A DNA stretch of 64,000 nt, from positions 124,001 through 188,000 of the forward strand of contig JADKEB010000010.1 in the NCBI GenBank assembly GCA_016718205.1, in the 5' to 3' direction. This DNA is from Saprospiraceae bacterium (lineage in GTDB: Bacteria; Bacteroidota; Bacteroidia; Chitinophagales; Saprospiraceae). A program made the position numbers and the translations under genes. Shown piece after piece: positions 26,282-34,492 of this stretch. The notes under the pieces were generated by a model. It was not told the DNA's origin, made no database searches, and was given only the letters and a program-made list of their open reading frames with translations. Within the stretch, counting starts at the first letter, position 1. Every line of letters begins with the position of its first letter.

Positions 26282-26740
26282 ATGTCTTATAACAAAAATA
26301 TCGATGAGTATTCATCTTATGCAAATGAGCCTGCTGTAGCATACATCTCAAAGCCACGGTATACGTCTTCTGCTGATCTGATGGTGGTGCGCAATGCCAG
26401 ATCGGGATTAAAGACAGGCTACTTTTATTTTTTGGGTGACAAGATGGATTTGAGTGTCTCAGATCTTGCAAAGATTCTCAATGTTTCCTTACGTACCCTT
26501 CAAAGATATCTTCCCGATCATCTCTTAGATACGGATGCTTCAGCAAAAGTGATTCAGCTCAGTCTTCTGAATCATCATGGATTGGATGTTTTCGGCACGC
26601 AGCAAAGTTTTAATTCATGGTTGAAAGCACCCGTTATGGATTTAGAATATCAGACGCCGCTATCATTATTGGATACTCCGTTTGGGTTTGAGCTTGTTCA
26701 TCATATTTTGGGGCGTATCGAACATGGTGTTTTTGCGTGA
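26282..26740 (+). CDS. Xre/MbcA/ParS-type antitoxin (DUF2384)
   Basis: 152-residue antitoxin of the RES-Xre type II system. The start is the ATG at 26282; the longer frame beginning at 26234 would start inside the promoter. The central part has a helix-turn-helix (MDLSVSDLAKILNVSLRTLQRYL), and the C-terminal part has the DUF2384 features: FGTQQSFNSWLKAPVMDLEYQTPLSLLDT, ending in HHILGRIEHGVFA. It should bind its own promoter and block the RES enzyme's active site. Its stop TGA overlaps the toxin's ATG by one base, giving translational coupling. Confidence 0.92.
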   Translation: MSYNKNIDEYSSYANEPAVAYISKPRYTSSADLMVVRNARSGLKTGYFYFLGDKMDLSVSDLAKILNVSLRTLQRYLPDHLLDTDASAKVIQLSLLNHHGLDVFGTQQSFNSWLKAPVMDLEYQTPLSLLDTPFGFELVHHILGRIEHGVFA

Positions 26741-27195
26741 TGGAAGTATACAGAATATGCCGGTCAAAATATTCCAATGATCTAAGTGGAGAAGGCGCCA
26801 AGCTGTATGGTGGTCGGTGGAACAGACCTGGTATAGCTGCTTTGTATACCAGCGAAAGCAGGGCGCTTGCCTTACTTGAATTAATAGTTCACTTCAACAG
26901 TGCTAATGCTTTGTGTCTTGATTATGATTTTCTGGCTTTAAGTATAGATGAAACACAGATTGTTTCCCTATGTGAAGAAGTACAGGACTATGAATCGCAA
27001 AATAAAATATTTCCTTATCAGGAGAAAACTGAAGTTCTTTTTTTAGAAAAACAAGTTTTAGCTATAAAAGTACCCAGCGTGATTATACCTCAGGAATACA
27101 ATATTATTATCAATCCTACACATCAAGGGATGAAAAGTATCCATATTCTGACAAAGGAAAAAGTGATGATGGATAAAAGATTAAGACCTGTATAA
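26740..27195 (+). CDS. RES-domain toxin (NAD+-degrading)
   Basis: 151-residue RES-domain protein, the toxin partner of the preceding antitoxin. Characterised RES toxins deplete cellular NAD+ by phosphorolysis or hydrolysis. The family residues are visible: Arg in VYRICRSKYS, the GGRWNRPG turn, Tyr in ALYTSES, and the conserved Glu in ALALLELIVHF. I start at the ATG at 26740 (tgATG overlap); a GTG three bases earlier is possible. There is no truncation, so the system looks functional. Confidence 0.92.
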   Translation: MEVYRICRSKYSNDLSGEGAKLYGGRWNRPGIAALYTSESRALALLELIVHFNSANALCLDYDFLALSIDETQIVSLCEEVQDYESQNKIFPYQEKTEVLFLEKQVLAIKVPSVIIPQEYNIIINPTHQGMKSIHILTKEKVMMDKRLRPV

Positions 27196-27269
27196 CAAAA
27201 TGGCATGATTTTGTCTGTCATATATAAGGCACTAATGTTCAATTTCATATTTTCTAATTAAATAGATCC

Positions 27270-27971
27270 ATGGCAACACCTCATATAGAAGCAAAAGATG
27301 GCGAAATAGCCGAATCCATCCTCCTTCCCGGAGATCCTTTAAGAGCAAAGTTTATAGCTGATAATTTTTTGACTGATGTATTTCAGTTTAACAGAGTAAG
27401 AAATATGCTTGGTTTTACAGGAAACTACAAAGGGAAAAGGGTTTCTGTAATGGGTTCAGGTATGGGCATGCCATCTATAGGTATATATTCTTATGAATTG
27501 ATCAAATTTTATGGTGTCAAGAAACTGATCAGGGTCGGTTCTGCTGGTTCTGTACAGGAAGATATTAAAATTAAGGACCTTGTCATCGCCCAGGCAGCTT
27601 CTACGAATTCCAACTTTAGCAAACAATTTAAACTTAGAGGAGAGATTTCTGCTATATCAGATTATGGGCTATTGTCAAAGGCTGTCAATCGTGCTGAAGA
27701 GTTAAAACTCCGGCATCATGTAGGCAATATTATGAGTTCAGACACTTTTTATGATTTTGAAAAGGGTAGTTGGAAAAAATGGGCAAAAATGGGAGTTGCC
27801 TGTCTTGAAATGGAAGCTTACGCCCTTTTTCTTACGGCTACACTTCTGAATGCCAAAGCTTTGACAATCTGTACCATTTCAGACTCTCTTGTCACAGGTG
27901 AAAGTATGGATCATGTGGACAGAGAAACTGCATTAGGGGATATGATTAGCCTGACTCTGGATATCATCTAA
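27270..27971 (+). CDS. deoD: Purine-nucleoside phosphorylase, DeoD type
   Basis: Cleaves purine (deoxy)nucleosides with phosphate, for purine salvage; the family forms trimers or hexamers. 233 residues, typical length. Visible are SILLPGDPLRAKFIA (phosphate loop), GSGMGMPSIGIYSYEL, IRVGSAGSVQ, and CLEMEAYALF (the substrate-binding Met-Glu), with TICTISDS following. It begins 74 bp after the RES gene with its own start. No other nucleoside genes are nearby. Confidence 0.95.
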   Translation: MATPHIEAKDGEIAESILLPGDPLRAKFIADNFLTDVFQFNRVRNMLGFTGNYKGKRVSVMGSGMGMPSIGIYSYELIKFYGVKKLIRVGSAGSVQEDIKIKDLVIAQAASTNSNFSKQFKLRGEISAISDYGLLSKAVNRAEELKLRHHVGNIMSSDTFYDFEKGSWKKWAKMGVACLEMEAYALFLTATLLNAKALTICTISDSLVTGESMDHVDRETALGDMISLTLDII

Positions 27972-28145
27972 AGGTTTTAAGGCAAAGTCAATACGAATGA
28001 CTTATGTGTATCCAAACTTAACTGTGTAAAATATCCAAACTCTGAAATTTGGTACTCATCAGAAGTATCTCTTTATTTTGATTTCTCCCACTTCAGATTG
28101 AAATTTTAAAGATGCTCTGAACAACAATTATAAGATATTTTGTTA
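27972..28145. other. Intergenic, nothing recognised
   Basis: No gene, hairpin with T-run, or repeat was recognised between deoD and the family C repeat. Confidence 0.4.
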
Positions 28146-28319
28146 TACCTAAAACTCTATAATGACTTTCCTATTACAGCCCAAAATCACTTCAAAATCA
28201 GTCACTTCGTTCATTTTTGACTTCGCACCATAGCGTTGGCTATGATTTGTCGTCAAAAATGCTGATTTTATTGTGCTTTTGCCCTTCATTACGGAACTCA
28301 TTATAGATATTTAGGTTAT
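28146..28319. mobile_element. Repeat family C, copy 2
   Basis: Ends ACCTAAAACTCTATAATGA (left) and the inverse of ACCTAAATATCTATAATGA (right) enclose about 170 bp, flanked on both sides by TAT. The interior matches the copies at 19286 and 46799 (ACTTCAAAATCAGT, CTTCGCACCATAG, and GATTTGTCG and its neighbours). It contains no gene. The right end overlaps a -7-like TATATTTG (28317-28324) in front of the PorE-like gene. Confidence 0.85.
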
Positions 28320-28343
28320 ATTTGTATCACCTTAATTGTCTAA

Positions 28344-30338
28344 ATGAAGTTTATTCATATCTTTTATTTATTTCTTGTCATTACTGTTATTTCATGTTCT
28401 GTTTCCAAAGGAATAAAGGACGGAGAGACGGCATTTGAAAGAAAACAATATGCAGTTGCTGTTAGTCTGCTGGAAGAAGAATATGGTCAATCCAACACTT
28501 TATCATTTAAAGGGCGAAAAGCCTTTTTACTGGGACAGTCTTACCTTAAACTACATAATTACAATGAAAGTGCCAAATGGCTGGATCTGGCTGTAAAAAA
28601 TGAGTATGGAGCAGAAGCCATCGCTGCATTTGCACATATATCAAAAATACTTGAAAACTACGATATCGCTATTTCTAACTATGAAAAACTGAGAGTAATG
28701 ACCGGTCGAAAGCAGGAATTTGATCGTGAAATTCTGATATGTAAACAAGCTTTAATTTCCAGACAAAAACCTGTTGAATACATGATTGAAAGGATTTTTG
28801 AAAATTCAGCAGTTTCAGATTATAGTCCTGTGCTCTATGAAGATGAATATTTAGTATTCAGTTCTGAGAGACAAGATGCCACAGGAAAAGGAGTCTACAA
28901 CTGGACAGGTGAAAAATTCAGTGATATATTTATTACCATAAAAAGTGGTTCGGAAGTCAGAAGATTTGATTCGTCTATCAATACTGAGCACAATGAAGGG
29001 ACACCATGGTTTTCTAAAGATATGAACACTTTGTATTTTACAAGGTGTTTCAGTACTGGAAATACAGATTCTAAGTGCAAAATTATGTACACAGTCAGGA
29101 TAAATGATGTTTGGAATGAGGCGGTATCATTACCATTTGTAAAAGAAGAAGCAAACTACAGTCAACCTACCTTGATAGAAAATGATAGTGTACTAGTATT
29201 TTCTTCAGACTTTGAACAACCAGGTGGAACGACCGATTTGTTTTATGCTGAACTTCTTGAAGATGGATCATGGACGGAACCGGAAAAACTTCCCGTTTCC
29301 ATTAATAGTCAAGGAAATGAAAAATTTCCAACAGGAGACGGCGATACATTGTATTTTTCTTCAGATTATCTTTCGGGTTTGGGTGGATATGATATTTTTA
29401 AAACTTATTTAAAAGATGACTTTTCCTGGGCTACACCTGTCAATATGGGCTACGGCATCAATTCAGGTGGTGATGAGTTTTCATTTGTTGTTGACTATAA
29501 AGCAAGGCCAAAGGCCGGTGTGACACAACAAGGGTTTTTTACAAGCTCAAAACCAGGAACCGGAAAAGACGACATTTACAGATTTAACAAATTGATTCCG
29601 ATACCTGAAGTGCCGAAAGACGTAGTGATACATCCGGATTCATCTGCAAAAGTTATAAAAAGCCTGTTCCTGACTGTCAAAGTATTTATTAATGAATATA
29701 CAATTCCGGATGATCCTAATTCCCAAATAGCATCAAAAAAGCCATTGAATGCAGCATTTGTAAGAGTTTTAGATCAAAATAATCAAAAAATATCTGAAGG
29801 TTATACCAATGACAATGGTTTGTATTATTGCGCTGTGCCTGCCGATACAGATTTAAAAATCACAGGAATGAAATTGGAGTATCTCAGCAACGCTAGTACT
29901 GTTTCTACAAAAAATCTTATCTGGAAAGAGAATGAAACTTCAAAAACCATCAATACTGAATTGATCCTGGATAAAATATATTTAAACAAGGAAATCAATC
30001 TCAGTAACATCTATTACGATTATGACAAATGGGATTTAAAGCCAGAAGCAATACCAACATTAAATAAATTAGTCACTGTACTGAAAGAAAACCCAAGAAT
30101 AAAAATCCAATTGTCGAGCCATACCGACTGTCGGGGAGCCGAGGACTATAATATAGTATTGTCTCAAAAGAGAGCACAATCAGTAGTAGACTATCTCATT
30201 GCTCATGCAATTGATCCTTCGAGACTTATGGCTTTAGGGTATGGAGAAACATTACTTATCGACACCTGTATTTGCGAGCAATGTACAGAAGATCAACATC
30301 AATCCAATCGGCGTACCACATTCAAAATTATCAATTAA
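28344..30338 (+). CDS. PorE-like T9SS lipoprotein (TPR, beta-propeller, regulatory-like domain, OmpA C-terminal domain)
   Basis: 664-residue lipoprotein with lipobox VISC (Cys18). Domain order: TPR helices (about 20-130), PD40/WD40-like beta-propeller blades (about 150-390; SDYSPVLYEDEYLVFSSER, GTPWFSKDMNTLYFTR, GNEKFPTGDGDTLYFSSD), a carboxypeptidase-regulatory-like sandwich (about 440-540), and an OmpA peptidoglycan-binding domain (about 555-664; SSHTDCRGAEDYNIVLSQKRA). This is the order of PorE, the T9SS component that links the outer-membrane machinery to peptidoglycan. Many Bacteroidota have several paralogues, so identity with PorE itself is not certain. It is close in function to the T9SS cargo elsewhere in the window. 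Confidence 0.85.
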   Translation: MKFIHIFYLFLVITVISCSVSKGIKDGETAFERKQYAVAVSLLEEEYGQSNTLSFKGRKAFLLGQSYLKLHNYNESAKWLDLAVKNEYGAEAIAAFAHISKILENYDIAISNYEKLRVMTGRKQEFDREILICKQALISRQKPVEYMIERIFENSAVSDYSPVLYEDEYLVFSSERQDATGKGVYNWTGEKFSDIFITIKSGSEVRRFDSSINTEHNEGTPWFSKDMNTLYFTRCFSTGNTDSKCKIMYTVRINDVWNEAVSLPFVKEEANYSQPTLIENDSVLVFSSDFEQPGGTTDLFYAELLEDGSWTEPEKLPVSINSQGNEKFPTGDGDTLYFSSDYLSGLGGYDIFKTYLKDDFSWATPVNMGYGINSGGDEFSFVVDYKARPKAGVTQQGFFTSSKPGTGKDDIYRFNKLIPIPEVPKDVVIHPDSSAKVIKSLFLTVKVFINEYTIPDDPNSQIASKKPLNAAFVRVLDQNNQKISEGYTNDNGLYYCAVPADTDLKITGMKLEYLSNASTVSTKNLIWKENETSKTINTELILDKIYLNKEINLSNIYYDYDKWDLKPEAIPTLNKLVTVLKENPRIKIQLSSHTDCRGAEDYNIVLSQKRAQSVVDYLIAHAIDPSRLMALGYGETLLIDTCICEQCTEDQHQSNRRTTFKIIN

Positions 30339-30378
30339 TGGTGATAGGTTTTGATTGTATTTGGTGATCAAATGGTTA

Positions 30379-32085
30379 CTATACAATGTTATTGAGTTCT
30401 TTTTTGATTTCGTTTTGTACATTATTGACCCTTTTTATGGTAACGCCTTCTTTATCAAGCATTTGATCAAATTCATAAAAGTTGGACTCAATTTTATGAC
30501 GGATACGTTGAGTGTAATCAGATAATTTTTCGGATACTTCCTGACTCATTTTTGTTCTGCCTTTCACTATTTCTTCTTCGAACTTGTGGATCACTTTACT
30601 TCTATTCAAACCTAAAGTTACACCCGCAAATAGTACTCCAACAGCAGTTAAAACGCCCCCTGTGATATCAAACACGGCACCTTGTGCCACAGCAGCTAAA
30701 ATAACTCCTACTATGGCTACTCCGCCTCCGGCAGCAAGATTTGGTGTCATTTTTGAAGATTCTGAAACCATGCTGTCATCATAGAAATTTTCTGCATTAT
30801 TCATAAACTGGCTGAAACTCTGTTGAAGGTCTTTGAGTACATTAATTCGCCTCTCTGCAATATCTGCAAATATTTCGTCATTATTTTTGAGTATAGTCTC
30901 AGAGTATCGCAACTTATTATCTACCAGTTTGCCCATGATCTGAATATTTTCAGCTACATCTATGATGCCATTTTGCAGTTTGTCTCTCAAGGAAGTATTT
31001 AATCGGAGTTCAAAGTCTTTGGCCTGTGTGTTCAGCCACTCTTTCAGACTTGATTCCTTACCAAATATAGACGAAAACGATCGCTTTACCACACTCATAA
31101 AAGACAATCCATCTTCCAGGTCACTCAGTTTCTGTCGGGTGATGTTGTCATAGCTATCCAATAGATTTTCTGCCAGCACCTGGATTTGTTTTGATGTTTT
31201 GATGTGTTGGTTATCAATGAGTTCCCTGATTTCATCTCTGAATTTTACGTCTACTTCATATTGGACGATCCTGTTTTTCATGCTGTCATCCAGCTTATTC
31301 GAAATAGTAAGCAATGTTGCTACATTATTTTGAAATTTCAATTCAGGCGCCTTTCCGCCTGTTATGTTTTCGCTTATATAGTGGCGTACTTCTTTGAATC
31401 CCGAAATATCATGAAAGTCAGCTTGCTCCAATTTAGCAGAAACCGCAAAAACTTTCGGATCTGAAATCCCCTTTTTTTTGGCATGCTCTACCACTCCTTC
31501 ATAGTTTATTTTCAAGTCATTTTCCGGCAATAAGTCTTTTTGCTGCAACACGAAGATGATTTTTCTGTGCCACTCAGCATTGATATAATCGAAAAACTCC
31601 CATGAAGATTGTCGGTACGGATTTTTTGCTTCAAATACAAAAACAATCAGATCTGAATACGGGATGAACCTTTCAGTAATTTCCTGATGGTGTTCTACGA
31701 TAGTATTGGTGCCGGGAGTATCTACTATGGCAATTTCTTTTAAGATCTCAATAGGCTGATGTATCTTTTTTAGGTACGGGTTGATGGTTTCGATATATTC
31801 AGCATCACCATATATAATCTGCTGAATGGTATCAGTCATTGGCATGGGTGCAACTTTGCATATTTCCTTATCCGTATCAAGCAAAGCATTGATAAAACTG
31901 CTTTTTCCGGCTTTCACTTCACCTACTATGACAAATGTAAAAGGTGCTTCAAGTTGATTGCGCAATTCATGTAGTGTCACTTCCAGCTTTTCATGTCCTA
32001 CTTCCATAGTGACATCTATGAGCTTGTCAGTAATGATGGCCAACTTCACCAGTCTATCCCTCAATCCGGACGAATGGGTTATCAT
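30379..32085 (-). CDS. Bacterial dynamin-like GTPase
   Basis: 568 residues. The G1 loop GEVKAGKSS (55-63), switch region PMTDTIQQI, G3 DTPG (122-125) and a G4-like QQKDLL define a dynamin-family GTPase. A long helical stalk follows, and a hydrophobic paddle of two close segments (AAGGGVAIVGVILAAVAQG and GGVLTAVGVLFAGVTLGL, about 455-500) should insert in membrane. Such proteins remodel or repair bacterial membranes, and some act in phage defence. It overlaps the upstream WbqC-like gene by 4 bp (ATGA), indicating coupling. Confidence 0.88.
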   Translation of the reverse strand: MITHSSGLRDRLVKLAIITDKLIDVTMEVGHEKLEVTLHELRNQLEAPFTFVIVGEVKAGKSSFINALLDTDKEICKVAPMPMTDTIQQIIYGDAEYIETINPYLKKIHQPIEILKEIAIVDTPGTNTIVEHHQEITERFIPYSDLIVFVFEAKNPYRQSSWEFFDYINAEWHRKIIFVLQQKDLLPENDLKINYEGVVEHAKKKGISDPKVFAVSAKLEQADFHDISGFKEVRHYISENITGGKAPELKFQNNVATLLTISNKLDDSMKNRIVQYEVDVKFRDEIRELIDNQHIKTSKQIQVLAENLLDSYDNITRQKLSDLEDGLSFMSVVKRSFSSIFGKESSLKEWLNTQAKDFELRLNTSLRDKLQNGIIDVAENIQIMGKLVDNKLRYSETILKNNDEIFADIAERRINVLKDLQQSFSQFMNNAENFYDDSMVSESSKMTPNLAAGGGVAIVGVILAAVAQGAVFDITGGVLTAVGVLFAGVTLGLNRSKVIHKFEEEIVKGRTKMSQEVSEKLSDYTQRIRHKIESNFYEFDQMLDKEGVTIKRVNNVQNEIKKELNNIV

Positions 32086-32687
32086 GGGTTTAAAATTTTG
32101 TATATTTTCATTAATTTTAGTATTCCGTGAGCTTCAGGACCAGTACAGAAAATAAGGTCCAGTATACTCATATCGGGTGTAAAGTTATGTTTTTCTTCCC
32201 AAACCTGAGGATATTTTATGTACCTGACTTCATCGGATTGGATTTGATATAGATTTTTTATGTAAGAATCAGAAAAAGTTATTGTTGTCGTAAGTCCCAA
32301 TCGTGAAAACATCATCAACATAATATCAGTATTCAAATCAAATAAGTACGTATATTTTTTACAGAAAACCTTCTCGATATCAGGATAGTAAAATTCATAG
32401 TATGGGCTGTTTCCATATGCAGATTTTAAAGTCAGCAGATGATTTTTAATCCAGTTTTCTTCATAGGATATTTTAACATTTGTTATCAGTTGTTGTGCAT
32501 TTTTTCCTTTTTTTAAGGGGATACTGAGTGTTTGAATTCCGTTGGAAGTAAGAATTTGGTATCTGTTTCTCCATGACTTTTTTTGATAATTCTCAAATTT
32601 ATCTATAACTAATTCTTCAAATTCTGTATAGAGGCAATAAAGTGATGTAGGCCCAAACAAATTAGTATGATGGTGTATCTTATTCAT
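32082..32687 (-). CDS. WbqC-like family protein
   Basis: 201 residues; first gene of a two-gene operon with the dynamin-like GTPase (4-bp overlap). It shows the WbqC-family pattern: a pathway opening (FGPTSLYCLY), QKKSWRNRYQIL followed by TLSIPLKKG, WIKNHLLTLKSAYGNSPYYEFYYPDIEKVF, and a later TTTITFSDSY. WbqC-like proteins occur in O-antigen loci and elsewhere, and their biochemical activity is not established. The start is the ATG at 32685-32687. Confidence 0.8.
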   Translation of the reverse strand: MNKIHHHTNLFGPTSLYCLYTEFEELVIDKFENYQKKSWRNRYQILTSNGIQTLSIPLKKGKNAQQLITNVKISYEENWIKNHLLTLKSAYGNSPYYEFYYPDIEKVFCKKYTYLFDLNTDIMLMMFSRLGLTTTITFSDSYIKNLYQIQSDEVRYIKYPQVWEEKHNFTPDMSILDLIFCTGPEAHGILKLMKIYKILNP

Positions 32688-33076
32688 GATGCAAAAATAC
32701 TATTTTACTTTGGAAGTAGAAATTGGAATTATTTGGATAAAGGAGAAATGGTACAAACCCAACATCATAACTTCGGGCGTCAATATGATGTGCTACCTAA
32801 TTCAACCTGACAAGCCTTCTATGCGGTTTTATCCTTTTGCTCTCGTAAGCTTAGCTGAAGTACCGACCTTTTTAGTCCTTCTTACTTCCACTTTGCAGCT
32901 TGTTTATATTCTCGGCGTTTTACCAGCGTATGAGAGACTTCCACTCTCCAGATAACTTGCTTAATAACAGTTGTACAACTAACATTTTATCCGTACATTT
33001 GCCATTCAAGTCACACACAAGTGCTTTGCGAAAGTTTTGGCTTTTACATATCAGATTGAAATTAAATTATTAATAA
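32688..33076. other. Gene-free stretch
   Basis: The middle (32770-32960) is less AT-rich than the genes that follow, suggesting a remnant of something inserted, but I recognise no family, repeat copy or inverted ends. It separates the WbqC operon from two AT-rich orphan genes. Confidence 0.4.
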
Positions 33077-33451
33077 ATGGATTTTGACAATAAAAATATT
33101 TGGACGATCAAAGGAGCAACATTAAGTGATAAATCTGTCAAAGATGAATATGGTTTAACTCAAGATGAAATTGTATTGGCTATAAATACAGGAAAATTTC
33201 AATATCGAATAAATTATATTTTCGAAAATCCATATTTTAAACTAATTAGAACTGAGATAAAACAATATATTAGCGAAAAATATGGAGATAAGTATCTGCA
33301 AAAACACAAATTAAAAACCGAGTTGGAACAAATAAACAAAAATTTACGGACAATAAAAAACCAAACAAAAACACTTGAGAAAAGAAAAAACGAATTACAA
33401 ATTCATCTAAACAACTTGGAAATGCAGAGTAATTCAAAAAGTAAAGTATAA
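33077..33451 (+). CDS. Hypothetical protein with C-terminal coiled coil
   Basis: 124 residues, not recognised. The N-terminal part (NIWTIKGATLSDKSVKDEYG LTQDEIV) looks like a small globular or DNA-binding-like fold. The C-terminal half is strongly charged and heptad-like (TELEQINKNLRTIKNQTKTLEKRKNELQIHL), predicting a coiled coil. The gene is distinctly richer in A than neighbouring housekeeping genes, and its partner begins about 30 bp after its stop. It may be horizontally acquired. Confidence 0.65.
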   Translation: MDFDNKNIWTIKGATLSDKSVKDEYGLTQDEIVLAINTGKFQYRINYIFENPYFKLIRTEIKQYISEKYGDKYLQKHKLKTELEQINKNLRTIKNQTKTLEKRKNELQIHLNNLEMQSNSKSKV

Positions 33452-33481
33452 AATTTGTTGCTTAACAAAGAAAAATTGAAG

Positions 33482-34240
33482 ATGAAAAAAGTATTTAAAA
33501 ATCGTAATTTGACTGAGATTTGTGCTGAAATTAATAATGTTATTCATACTTCCGGTGAAAAATCAAAAAAAATTGAATACAATGATTTGATGACCGACTT
33601 TTATAGAACTTTATTTAATAGTTTTGATTACAAACAAATTGATGATTTATGCAATATTACAGTTAAAATTGCTAAAACAAAAAACAGAGTAATTAGATAT
33701 ATAGAAAAAGATATTTGGCGTGATTTACCTGATTTACCGCTTAAATTAATTCAATACAGCGATTTTGAAATTGCAGAAGATGAAGTTTTAATGCCTGAAA
33801 GTGAAAATGAAAATGAAATAAAAAAAATACTATCCAGATTATTAAAATTATCCTATGATATACTTGAATTGGAAGATGATAGAAGTAAATCAAGTGAGAT
33901 TAGACGTGCAGGTGCATTAGAAATAATTGCAGAAATAAATAATTTCTATGTTGTTACAGATAGCAAATTAACCTTTATCAAATCAATAAATAGCTCAAAT
34001 ACCAAAGAGCAATATAGTGCATTAACTGGTTTAGACAATTATTATAGAACAACTGATGATGAAATTGATGAGAAATTATTAAAAAATTTAAACCTGATTA
34101 TTAAAGAAACTGATGATAGAACAGTTGCTTCAGTATGTTTGCAAATTCAAATAAATGCAGGGCTAATTGATGAATTATCTGCGGTATTCTCAATTGATAG
34201 TGCAAAAACTGATATAATACGTAAATTCGATAAAGTATAA
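33482..34240 (+). CDS. Hypothetical alpha-helical protein
   Basis: 252 residues from the ATG at 33482 (a TTG at 33455 is less likely). No family recognised. It is almost wholly helical and acidic, with no signal peptide or membrane segment; the second half has HEAT-like character (EIRRAGALEIIAEIN, RTVASVCLQIQINAGL). Its composition is very AT-rich like the preceding gene, and the two are probably one acquired unit. Function unknown. Confidence 0.65.
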   Translation: MKKVFKNRNLTEICAEINNVIHTSGEKSKKIEYNDLMTDFYRTLFNSFDYKQIDDLCNITVKIAKTKNRVIRYIEKDIWRDLPDLPLKLIQYSDFEIAEDEVLMPESENENEIKKILSRLLKLSYDILELEDDRSKSSEIRRAGALEIIAEINNFYVVTDSKLTFIKSINSSNTKEQYSALTGLDNYYRTTDDEIDEKLLKNLNLIIKETDDRTVASVCLQIQINAGLIDELSAVFSIDSAKTDIIRKFDKV

Positions 34241-34492
34241 AACATTCATAATTTAGAATAAAAAATATTACTTAATAGATATTTCCTGGATATTTTATAT
34301 TTTTGGATTTTGAATGTAATAAAGCCTTTATTTTAAAACATGTATTCAACATAAGATATCCAAATTCAAAATGGAATGACTAAATCTTGTTTGACATTAT
34401 TTGTGTCTTCTTTTGGTGAATTTACTCAATAATGTACTCATTCAAACCAAGTCTGGAGACGGGCTGATTCAATACCTGAAAAATTTTAGACA

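Noticed and set aside
32770..32960. Possible integron attC or IS remnant upstream of the orphan pair
   Set aside because: No core sites, paired stems or inverted ends could be defined.
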